64,000 nucleotides of DNA from Nitzschia sp. DOCU1 (lineage: Eukaryota > Bacillariophyta > Bacillariophyceae > Bacillariales > Bacillariaceae), in assembly GCA_951394045.1 (NCBI GenBank), contig OX595988.1, positions 1 through 64,000 on the forward strand, written 5' to 3'. Below, one piece after another: positions 33,048 through 42,060 of this stretch. Below the pieces are notes generated by a model. It was not told the origin of the DNA. It saw only the letters and a list, made by a program, of their open reading frames with translations, and searched no databases. Numbering within the stretch: position 1 is the first letter of the stretch; each line of letters opens with the position of its first letter. The position numbers and the translations under genes were made by a program.

Positions 33048-34055
33048 ATTTCGAGCCATTATGAAACGACGAGTAGTTTGTGCACTCGCAGAGGCATATT
33101 CCACTAGAGAATCGGGATATCGAAGTCCCTGAGCGATGGTGAGCCTGGGATCCCATTCAGTCGTTCATTGAGGCTTGACCAAGGCTGTTTGTTCGGCATC
33201 CCCCAAACTAGAATGACCCGGTTCCAAATGATTCTCGAACGCCACTTCCCACTGCCCCGAATAGTCCAATACGCGTTCCTTGCCCGACTGAATATTTCGC
33301 AACGCCACATATTTTCAATGTCTAGTTTGGTCTTGTACGTCAAAAGGTCCATCCGATTCCTGGCCACGTTAGACCCCGTCGTCGTGCAGCCATCGTATTG
33401 CCACAATGGGCGTGAAATCCGCACTTGCATGATTGATCAAGGCTGTCTGGGTTGTCGGGAACGACATCAATGGACAACGAGACAATGAATCCTTTCGGCA
33501 AAACGTGACGAGTTACAACAGCTCCACGGCCCGCATCGGTAATCTGACTCGATTTGACAGTAACAGTATCCAGGCAATGGCCTAAAAGAGCAAATACAAC
33601 CAATGTGAGTTTGTGCCTTGCATTTCGTTCCCTGACGTGATGTTTCCGAACTTACTACGAGCCAGTCACCCCACCCCACCACCGTACGTCCCGTTGGAAT
33701 GAATCCAGTCCCTACTGCGCTGAGTCTATCGATGTTTGACAGGTCCCACTTGGTAGCAGCGGGCAAATTCGCTCTTGTTGCGAGGAAACAACGCTTGTAT
33801 GGCAGTATCGCGCGGCTGTGACTTTCTCATGAGGCTTGAAGTTGAGCACCCGTCAATTCCTCGCACACATGTTGAGGATGAAAGGTTTGGAAAATTGTGT
33901 GGACTGTTTCATAGTCTTGAGACGATGGCAGATGGTTGATTTGGGATTCATATTCTTGATTTCGAGCCAGTATGACCCGACGAGGACTTTGTGCACTCGC
34001 AGAGGCGCATTCCACTGGAGGATTGGAAGATCGAGATCCCTGGGCAATCTGGAGC
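33048..34055. repeat. Diverged direct repeat, 33048-33145 and 33958-34055
   Basis: Two ~98-bp segments 910 bp apart share a TTTCGAGCCA start, a GTGCACTCGCAGAGGC core and a matching end around GAGCC. On the minus strand both spell variants of F/L-R-D-F/L-D-I/L-P-I-L-x-W-N-M/A-P-L-R-V-H-K. The repeat therefore comes from duplicated, decayed coding DNA. Confidence 0.6.
33104..33766 (-). pseudogene. Degenerate fragment, possibly SET-domain protein
   Basis: Frames on the minus strand read I-P-T-G-R-T-V-V-G-W-G-D-W, a plausible GTAAGT...TTTTAG intron near 33580-33655, then V-K-S-S-Q-I-T-D-A-G-R-G-A-V-V-T-R and L-P-K-G-F-I-V-S. This A-G-R-G-A-x-x-T-R-x-x-x-K-G pattern is how SET methyltransferase domains usually begin. 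No N-H-x-C or other SET catalytic core is found and the frame changes downstream (near 33430). The phase across the intron does not close cleanly. Fragment of a SET-type gene is a tentative call. Confidence 0.3.
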
Positions 34056-34608
34056 CTTCAATCCCTAACGTAGAAAGCACATTGATCTGTCTCGTCGATA
34101 GATAGTCCTATCGAACAAAGTGCTTTACTAAGTTCCCTTGCTGTCATGGCAGAAAACGTCGAGAAAACATGAAATAGTACAAGGGAACGTCGCAGTTACA
34201 ATCCCTCACCTGATGTAATGAACAAGTTAGCTGACCGCCTCATCACTTCGGACAGCATAATCTCACTATCAGATAACACTGTGATGCCGCGCCCACACGC
34301 ATGGCTCGTGTACAATATGGACATTTTTAACAACCCAATGTGCTAGAACGACAGTCCACCGCTACCACTTTAGAAATAGCAAAGGGGCACCTGCTTTGGC
34401 ATCGAGTTGCATAGCAGCACAACACATCATCGTCATGAAGAGAGTATGTGGCCAGGTTGGATGCATGCCGATGGCGGACGGAGACAGATGAGACAGAGTA
34501 TCCATATGAAGCAAGAAGTCACGGACACGCGGAACTCGTAAGGATTGATTGATTCGATTCGAAAACCAATCGCAACCGTCTCGCTCTGAAAAGGCTGTCA
34601 CGCGCGAG
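34056..34608. other. Intergenic, nothing recognised
   Basis: No gene or clear element seen between the duplicated fragment and the minisatellite. Confidence 0.3.
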
Positions 34609-34755
34609 CTCGAGCATGACGAGCCTCTCAACCTCGTTACGCTCGAGCATGACGAGCCCCTCAACCTCGTCGCGCTCGAGCATGACGAGCCCCTCAACCT
34701 CGTCGCGCTCGAGCATGACGAGCCCCTCAACCTCGTCGCGCTCGAGCATGACGAG
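34609..34755. repeat. 33-bp minisatellite, about 4.5 units
   Basis: Units start at 34609, 34642, 34675, 34708 and 34741, the last one partial. The first unit differs from the rest at a few bases; the others are nearly identical. Each begins CTCGAGCATGACGAG. Because 33 is a multiple of 3, several frames stay open (for example an 11-residue L-E-H-D-E-P-L-N-L-V-A repeat), but there is no other sign of a gene. Confidence 0.9.
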
Positions 34756-34969
34756 GAAAGCTGGTCAGAAAATGACTGATTCGACTACATCATCTGCCAA
34801 ATCACATGCTCCTCAATGACAATAAAGATGCATTATGAGAGACACAAAAGATGATCGTTTCCGTCCTCTTTTTCATTTATCTCCGAAAATCCTCAACGCA
34901 ACGGTCCTTGTTCATCCTATAACTCCTATCCTACATGTCTATGACACCAATAGTGATAGGGCGAACCCC

Positions 34970-36290
34970 ATGGTCATTACCTCCGCAAAGGCTCACCCAG
35001 TCACCAGCGTTGCCACTGAGGACGCTGGGTCCAAATCTGCATCGGATGACGATGATGATGACGACCACGAAAACGTGGATAATCCCACTGTACACGAAAT
35101 TCTCCAGGCGGGCGACGACTATTATCGCGTCTTGGCTCTAGATGGGCAAGCCCGAGCTACTTTGACACCCTCACAACAAATCCAAAACGCCTATCGACGA
35201 CAAGCTGGCGGGGATCGGCGAGCCTTTGATTAAGTGGCAAAAGCTTTTGAAGTGCTGGGCAATCCAGACACACGAGCCGTCTATGATTGTTTTTTCATAT
35301 GCAACATCCCCAGCAATTCACACGACGACAAGCGAATCGGACCGTACGATATCAATTGCAAGTCACCTTGGAAGACTTGTATCAAGGAAGAACTTCTAGA
35401 GATATCTGGGTATCGGCACCTGGTCATTCACGCAAAGGCAAGACGGTCCATGTCCAAGTTCCCCGGGGTTCTGTGGCAGGACAACCGATAGTATTGTTGG
35501 GGGAAATGGATTTGCAAGACAACCAGACACCGGGCGACATTATTTTTGTGCTGGCCACACGACCTCATCCTGTTTTTACACGCAAAAACCATGACTTGGC
35601 CATGGAATTAACCATTAGTTTGGAAAAAGCTCTTTGTGACCTTCAGCAAACAATACAACATTTGGACAAGACGTGGTTGGAAATTCAATCGACAAGTCTG
35701 CCGGGGCACGAACATCATCATGGTAGGGACAGCGAAGAATCATCACCCATGATTATTGCGACTGGCGATGGTCAAGTCTTGAAGGGTCAAGGGTTTCCCA
35801 AATCCGCCTTGGGCGATGAGTTTGGGGATTTCTACATTCAATTTCGAGTGGAAATGCCAAAATCTGCTAAAGCTCCACTTTCTCCTGACGAGCGCCACGA
35901 ACTATTGAGAATCTCGGAAAAACTACAAGGCAAACGCAATACTACTAGCAAGTCGAAACGCAAAAGGACCAAGAGCAAGAGTCTAGCTGCAGAGGAGGGG
36001 GCAATCCGAGATGAATCCACAGACAATGCCGCATCTACTATCCATCGATTAGTTCCTGGCAGCAAAGTCGGACTTTGGCCGTGCTACGGGGACTGCCCAT
36101 TGTTGGCATTCAGACGATGACGATCCTCATCATCACCATCATGAATATCCAGGTGCAGGCTTTCATTCCTTTTTTCAATCCGGCCGGCCAAGGAACCAAA
36201 AGTTTTTATTTGGGAAATCATCCCTTTTTTGGAGAAGATGGCGAACCCGGACTCGATGAGGCACCCCACTCGCAATCTCAACAAATGTAA
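34970..36290 (+). pseudogene. DnaJ (Hsp40) pseudogene lacking the HPD motif
   Basis: The J-domain start D-D-Y-Y-R-V-L-A-L-D and helix Y-R-R-Q-A run straight into G-G-D-R-R-A-F-D. The loop that normally carries His-Pro-Asp between these blocks is missing (near 35213). A TAA at 35231-35233 then cuts the domain before A-K-A-F-E-V-L-G-N-P-D-T-R-A-V-Y-D, a typical J helix IV. A frame change near 35300 leads into the client-binding C-terminal domains (V-T-L-E-D-L-Y-Q-G, V-P-R-G-S-V-A-G-Q, D-G-Q-V-L-K-G-Q-G-F-P, G-D-F-Y-I-Q-F). There is no Cys-rich zinc domain, so the ancestor was type II/DNAJB-like. Another frame change near 36060 leads into a His-rich tail. Hsp40s stimulate Hsp70 through HPD, so this copy should be inactive. 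Confidence 0.75.
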
Positions 36291-36296
36291 AGACAA

Positions 36297-37388
36297 GAAT
36301 CGCATCATCTAGCTATCTCATCCTGACTAGCTAAAGCAGAGTATAGTTCGAGTCAAGACCATTTCGCATTGGGTGGAACCATGAACTCGCCAGGCGTCGT
36401 ATGGCGTAGCTAGCTAGAGTTTGCCAGAGTCCTCATCGGCGAGCTTCTACTATTTACCTCGTCAATCTTTCGACATGGCATCTCCTTTCGATGCCTACTC
36501 CATGCTATGGTAGTTCCCTCTCTTACTAGCTAGATAGTAGTGACATCAGGCTGCATCTGGTGCTATATGATAGTAGCTCTACTAGTAGGTAGTAAAGATT
36601 TGCCGTAACTCGTAGTGATGTCATTGGTAAACTAATGCCGACAGAGCTATCTGCACCTTTTCCCACAACAAAAAACCCAATGCTGCTTCCAATCACGGCG
36701 AGGAACACGTTGATAAAAATAATCTCATAGAACGTTCACATTCTCTCTTCTACACCACGACTACCGGCCGCCAAGTCCTCTCTTCTCTCCCTCACATAGT
36801 AGTACCCCGGAGAATTTCGGTGTCAACGAAGAGTTTGAAAGGCGCGTGCTTTCGTAAACTCTCCCTCGCTTGCCTTCCGCGGTGTCTTGTCGTCGTGTGT
36901 TATTACGTCGTGAAGTTGCAATGTCTTGTGGAATTAATTGCAACCAAAAGGCTTCCACAAAAGAACGAAATGTCTCGAATGGTGTCACTATTTCCGGCCC
37001 CGTTCCAATCCACCGAACCGAAGTGTTAAATATACTATTTCACGTGGGGCAATAACAGGTTTCGCGAGATATGCGACTTCCAATCATATCATGCTGGTCA
37101 CAATGTCCCCTTTTGCAAATGATAAACAGCAGAGTACGATCAACAGATTTCCAATGCGTTTCTGCGTTCTCCATCCGATGCGTCACTTCAATACACGTCA
37201 AAGAGCCTTTGAAGCTTTCCGAATAGATATTCTATCGCTTCGACAGGGCTAGATTTAAGGGAAAGGAATGCATCTTCATCCTTTGGTGATGTTCTCTGTT
37301 GGGGACGATTAGCTTTGAAGGCATCGTCATAAAAAATCGCTTGAAACATTCACTACTACTTCTAGACTTCAACGCAAACCACAAGATG
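36297..37388. other. Intergenic region upstream of paralogue 4
   Basis: CTAG-rich with short overlapping frames and no recognised gene. An in-frame extension of paralogue 4 to 37299 is open but is not supported by the alignment to paralogue 1. Confidence 0.4.
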
Positions 37389-38285
37389 ATGGAAACCCTT
37401 GCCCTAGCAATACAGCGCAACAATGAAGCAGTTGACGGCTTGATTGTAAACAACAACAATAACACATCGGAAAGAATGTTTCGCGAATGTCTTCACATCA
37501 TAAAGAAGAGCCTCAACAACAGCAAGCAAATGATAGCCGGGCAGCAGCACAGTGTCGACCCCCAGCCGCCATCATCATCGTCGACATCACCAAGAACCAT
37601 GCCCGTTCTTGTTCAACCAGCGGACCAGTCATTGGAAGCACCCCACGGAGATCCGCAAAGCTGCGAGTCGTTTTTCTTGGCGTACACGTACCGGCGGCCA
37701 CTCTATTTTGTGAGCCCCTCGAGCTTCTTTGAAAAGCATTATGCAAACTTCCAAAATGACCCCATTTGGCTTTCATACCTAATTCAACTCGTCACGGCTG
37801 TGGTTTTGTTCAATATGGGTCTTTGCTATCAGCATCGGAGCACTATTGCGTCAAGCCAATATCATATTTGCAACAACAGCAGCAAGAAGGAGGCCGCCCT
37901 TGGCAATGCTCACAGTCTCTATCATGCTTCCGCGTGTCTATTGCGAGATGTTGCTGGGGTGGGGCGATGCGTCTCTCCGCTAGCCGCGGTATTATCAGAG
38001 GAACTCGAAGTCATCATTTGGAACAACTTGCTTCAGGTTGCCATGGAGCTCGGGGATGTTGATCGAGGTCAAGAAGCCGCCCAAGCGCTGCACGAATTGT
38101 GTTCATGGAAGCGAGAGTGTATATTATTGGCAGGTCACCAGCCGGTTCTGGTAGACAATAGCGTAATGGAGCAAGTCTTGACAAACATTCTCTCATGGCG
38201 AATGGCCACACTTCCCATTGATTCCGCAGAGCAGAACGCTACCGGTAGGTGTACAGCGCTGTCCATGTACGCTGCTGCGGCTTGA
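37389..38285 (+). CDS. TPR-like cluster family, paralogue 4
   Basis: A 298-residue frame. I chose the second of two adjacent ATGs (37386/37389) because it gives the same M-E-T-L-A-L-A-I start as paralogue 1; upstream residues are not shared. It has the poly-Asn linker, S-E-R-M-F-R-E-C, R-R-P-L-Y-F, V-T-A-V-V-L-F-N-M-G-L-C-Y-Q-H, L-G-N-A-H-S-L-Y-H-A-S-A and V-A-M-E-L-G-D-V-D-R-G-Q-E-A. The end reads N-A-T-G-R-C-T-A-L-S-M-Y-A-A-A-A, against K-A-R-C-A-T-L-S-M-Y-A-P-A-A in paralogue 1. The extra Thr-Gly is a 6-bp ACCGGT inside a TACCGGTA at 38240-38247. Function unknown. Confidence 0.8.
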   Translation: METLALAIQRNNEAVDGLIVNNNNNTSERMFRECLHIIKKSLNNSKQMIAGQQHSVDPQPPSSSSTSPRTMPVLVQPADQSLEAPHGDPQSCESFFLAYTYRRPLYFVSPSSFFEKHYANFQNDPIWLSYLIQLVTAVVLFNMGLCYQHRSTIASSQYHICNNSSKKEAALGNAHSLYHASACLLRDVAGVGRCVSPLAAVLSEELEVIIWNNLLQVAMELGDVDRGQEAAQALHELCSWKRECILLAGHQPVLVDNSVMEQVLTNILSWRMATLPIDSAEQNATGRCTALSMYAAAA

Positions 38286-38870
38286 GGATAGTTTAATTCT
38301 GATAGCACCGACAGCATCACAATAGCAAGAATCTTGATGACGACGGAGCGCGAATAGTTGTCTAGTAGCTTTGAAGTGCAAGCTGCCGGCGGGCCGGATG
38401 AGCTTTTACATCATCATCGTCGGATCCTGTCATGAACGGAATGAAGGATTGACTGGTTCGTCCCGACTCGTCAGTAGAGCGTGTCTGTTCACTGGATTCC
38501 ACCTGTGGTTGTCTCATGTGGTTATTAACAGGAGCCTCGGGCAAGGGCGAAATCTCGACGTCGGAACCAAGGGCTGGGAATGATCATCGCCATCGTCCGT
38601 CGTTTGAAAGAAGCGTTGCTTTCTGCTTGGACTGGTGGACATCGCTGCAATGTATGCTTTTACTGTCTATTGAGGGTGAGGCAGCGGCAAATGATATTGG
38701 CCGCGACGGCAGTTTTGCGAAGGGTGGAGCAAAACGACTTGTCAAACAGCGAATGGGGCTTTAAAAACCGTGTAACAACTCGTGGCCCAGATTACAACGA
38801 CCATGATGAGGCAGGAAAATCTTCATGCTATGCTTTATCGGTCGACAGCAGCAGCAGCATGATCCCTTGG
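38286..38870. other. Intergenic, 3' flanks of two convergent genes
   Basis: The first ~25 bp past the paralogue 4 stop match those of paralogue 1. The rest contains only antisense or short frames. Confidence 0.4.
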
Positions 38871-40577
38871 CTAATCCCTCTGCATCATGATCCTTCCTTC
38901 TTCATCCGGTACGGCTGCAAGACACTCGGGATAAACGACGCCAAACTCTTCCGCCCAAATCTTGCATTCTTCGTGCCATTGCAAATAAATAAATTTACGA
39001 GTCGACTCGAGCATGGGGCGATAATGTGTCACGGGATAGCCAACGGTAGACGCCTTTTGCTCGGGGTGGTCGGCAGAGGCTGACACCGAAGACAATCGTC
39101 GATTCTTGGCCGTGTTATGTTTCTCGTCGGCCCTTAGTTTCGTTTTCTTTGGATGCTTCTTGCGTGTTCGAGCTGCAAGCTCTTCGTCGGATGAAAATAC
39201 ATCAGGCACATGCTCCCGTTCTTCATCCGAGCACTTTTCACCAAATCCCTTCTTGGCATTACAATTGGATCGCGAGTTCAAGACACTTTCATCAAAGCCA
39301 TCTTTGGACAAGCCCGTCGCTTCCACTAAACGATCCAACAAGCCACTTGTACGTATTCGATGCGGTTGCAGGTCTTCATTCTTGAGCACAATCAGGTTTT
39401 CTTTTCCTACCAGTAACTGCGCTCTTCTTAGCTTTTCAACCGAGGTTATCCTGAGAGTGTTGAGTCGATCAATCCCTACCAGCTTGCCGCCGCTCAAAAT
39501 GACTTCATGGAAGACTTCAGGAGATCGATAGTGCAGATTTTCCTTGACCCAATTGTCGCCTCCTTCAAATTTTTCCCATGCTCGATTGCACCAAAAGTTG
39601 TAAGCAGCCCAAGTCCAATCGGCCGGATCTCGCAACAAGACAAAGAACTTGGCATCACCACTCTTTGGTGGATTATACATGAAGCGATATTCCAAATCCG
39701 TCTGGTCGAGGCATCCATTCACTTGCTTCTTGCCAGGTTCCTTGTGTTCATAGTAATATTGATTCCACTTATGTAGCACGTAGTGGTACGTATCCCGGGG
39801 AGTATCTTCTTCGTAACTATCGTCGTCGTTTTGCACCTCGTCGTCCTCGCCGTAGTGTTCGTCGGAGCAATGTTCCTTGACATCTTGAGGGTTGACAACG
39901 TCGACGTGCGATGCCAATATGTTGTATAGTTGAGAGGTTCCTGTTTTGAGATTACCGATAACGTTCAATTCTGGGAAACTTCCTTCTCGTGCCCATTCTG
40001 GTTTGGGGTCGTACGTTGTATAATCAAAATCAGGATTTAAGAGGCGATTCTCGTCGATATCCTCTTGAACGTCCTCCTGAGCGTCCATGATAATTTCTTC
40101 TCTCGAGTGGTACTCAGGATAATCCCTGTGATGGAGCCGGGACTCTGCCATGAAGAGTTGTGTATGGTAGATTTGTGCTTCCAGATCGAGCTTGGTCTGG
40201 AGTTCTTCGATCCGCTGCAAACATTCGGGGTTCGAAAGACATCGTTGTACGCTGGGACTCGTGGTACTTGAAGCAGTAGACGACGACGATGAGCCCCCCG
40301 TCGCCTTGATCTTTTCCAACAGGGCGCCCCCTAGTGTCTTGGGGGTTTGGTGTGGCTTAACCTGATACACTGGTGACATTTCAGCGTGCATACCATGGTC
40401 ATGATCTCGTCCGTGATAGCAAAGGACGCACAAGACGACAGCTATCAGGATTGCGGCGAGCATCGCTGCACCAACCACCAAGGGGGGTATTGCTATGGAC
40501 CAAGAGCTTCCACGTTTCCGTCTTCGCGCCTGTGATCGTAGCATCACCCCCGGCGAATTTGCGTTAATCTGAACCAT
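38871..40577 (-). CDS. Type II membrane carbohydrate-type sulfotransferase
   Basis: A 568-residue single exon. A short basic cytosolic tail (R-R-R-K-R near 18-22) precedes one membrane anchor at ~28-54, so a Golgi type II topology is expected. A Ser/Thr stem and a Glu-rich helix follow. The catalytic domain starts with L-N-V-I-G-N-L-K-T-G-T-S-Q-L at ~204-217, the 5'-phosphosulfate loop of PAPS-dependent enzymes. It continues with F-V-L-L-R-D-P-A-D-W-T-W-A-A-Y-N-F-W at ~312-329, the 3'-phosphate site. Acidic (~240-260) and basic (~470-495) insertions lengthen it. The C-terminus has a Y-R-P-M-L-E-S-T-R-K-F-I-Y block common in this superfamily. It should transfer sulfate from PAPS to a glycan or protein; the substrate cannot be read from sequence. 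Confidence 0.85.
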   Translation of the reverse strand: MVQINANSPGVMLRSQARRRKRGSSWSIAIPPLVVGAAMLAAILIAVVLCVLCYHGRDHDHGMHAEMSPVYQVKPHQTPKTLGGALLEKIKATGGSSSSSTASSTTSPSVQRCLSNPECLQRIEELQTKLDLEAQIYHTQLFMAESRLHHRDYPEYHSREEIIMDAQEDVQEDIDENRLLNPDFDYTTYDPKPEWAREGSFPELNVIGNLKTGTSQLYNILASHVDVVNPQDVKEHCSDEHYGEDDEVQNDDDSYEEDTPRDTYHYVLHKWNQYYYEHKEPGKKQVNGCLDQTDLEYRFMYNPPKSGDAKFFVLLRDPADWTWAAYNFWCNRAWEKFEGGDNWVKENLHYRSPEVFHEVILSGGKLVGIDRLNTLRITSVEKLRRAQLLVGKENLIVLKNEDLQPHRIRTSGLLDRLVEATGLSKDGFDESVLNSRSNCNAKKGFGEKCSDEEREHVPDVFSSDEELAARTRKKHPKKTKLRADEKHNTAKNRRLSSVSASADHPEQKASTVGYPVTHYRPMLESTRKFIYLQWHEECKIWAEEFGVVYPECLAAVPDEEGRIMMQRD

Positions 40578-41714
40578 GCTTCTTTAACTGATGGACCTCC
40601 GCGAGCAACTCTCCCCTTCAGCAGCACAAACTGTGATGCTGCCGATGATTTTAACAAGCAGCAAAGGATGCAGCAAGTATGATCACTTGCACCAACTGTC
40701 TGGTGGTGGAAGCCGATAGTAGAGGTGTTAATAAAAGAAGACTTGGTCGTCCTTCCCACTACCTCTATTATCGATATAAAAGATGGGTTCGGTCGTTCAA
40801 ACTCTTGTGATACGATTCCATGACTTTTTGATTCACATCCTGCCGCCAAAATCTAACCGCTTCAGTTCGACGACTGGCTCTCCTCGCCATAAAAAGGAGA
40901 ATGGATTGGGCGAGGACTGTCTCAGAGACGTCCGCTGCATTCCGATGCCTCTATTTTTGTCGGTGGCAAAAGCCCAGCTTGCTTGGTAGGAGAAGTCTAA
41001 CACATGAAACCACGATTGGCACCGCGAATACGGGGCAGAAGAGAAGCCAACCAAGATGTTTTTGGCGGGCTCGAAAGTAAAGCCGATCTCTATTTCTCCG
41101 ATGGGATGCGATCTGAGGAGTCGAAATCAAAGTCCGCATGCACGCATACATATCTACATATATATCCACATACGTACAGAATGCAAAGCTTCTGTCCCAA
41201 GTGGCCCAAAAGAACTCATCACTCACAATAGGGCCAGAAAGTACATCCATCGGTGCAAAAGAGCGAAGTATACACAAACGTTCATACAAAAGAACAAAGG
41301 GCGTCAAAGGCCGTTTGTTTAATTGATGTTTTCTACCTTTATTATTGTACAATTCGGTAGCGACGACGACGATTTATGTTAATTAAGAGATACCGGTACT
41401 CACCGGTATGGAGAACCCTTTCTTACCTAGAGTGGTTAAGTATAACTGGCTCAACAATTATTAAGGGAAAGCGCTCATTGACATCTTTGCAGAACGGTGT
41501 CTCAGAATTTATCATTGTGGATGGATACGAATGCCCCTAAAGCGGAGAATCCAAATTCGTTTTTCGAATTGTTTCTACGGTCTGTAGCATCATCATCGGC
41601 AACTGTACCTTCTCTAGAGAACTAAATGATACTCATTTGCTTCAAGTAAACATTATCAATTATGGCTGGGCCTTCTCCGTTTTTCCTTGACATATGTATT
41701 CCCAGCAGCTGTTG
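40578..41714. other. Intergenic region up to the retrotransposon
   Basis: The 5' flank of the sulfotransferase and DNA with no recognised gene. A TACCGGTA lies at 41391-41398, followed four bases later by a second CCGGTA. Confidence 0.4.
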
Positions 41715-41719
41715 GTGAC

Positions 41720-41969
41720 TGCGGTGGATGCCTCTATACGTGGCATTCCCCCACGAATCGATTGGGTCGACGAAATGAAGAAGACGCGTCGACACAGAAA
41801 GCGCACGTTCGCTCTTCGGGTATCCCCGATGACGCAGCGGGGCGAAGCGAAGCGAAGCGAACGAAGGGTATCGTGCCTTGGGCCTGTTGATCGTAGATCG
41901 ATTGAAACACCGTGATAAAATAGCACACAAAATTATCGACCTTTATTCTGCTTTTAGTGGGATAACGCA
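41720..41969 (+). repeat. 5' LTR (250 bp)
   Basis: Starts TGCGGTGG and ends GATAACGCA. Reads the same as the 3' LTR. Contains a GGCGAAGCGAAGCGAAGCGA-type short repeat near 41840. The sequence directly after it (TTCTGATCAGAGC...) lacks the usual TGG start of a tRNA primer-binding site. Confidence 0.95.
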
Positions 41970-42060
41970 TTCTGATCAGAGCTTACACGCTCACTACTCG
42001 CAGAAACACCTGCTAAGTAAAATACGAAACCCCGTCTTGTTTAAGATAAGTATCGATACG

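Noticed and set aside
34519..34819. Repeated frames over the 33-bp minisatellite; possible CRISPR-like array
   Set aside because: Contiguous tandem units without spacers. Frames stay open only because 33 is a multiple of 3.
37299..37388. 30-residue upstream extension of paralogue 4
   Set aside because: Not shared with paralogue 1, whose start aligns with the ATG at 37389.
38580..39083. Plus-strand frame overlapping the sulfotransferase end
   Set aside because: Antisense to a well-supported gene, with no motif of its own.
41878..42060. N-terminal extension of the retrotransposon frame
   Set aside because: It begins with a non-ATG codon inside the 5' LTR; the first ATG is at 42061.
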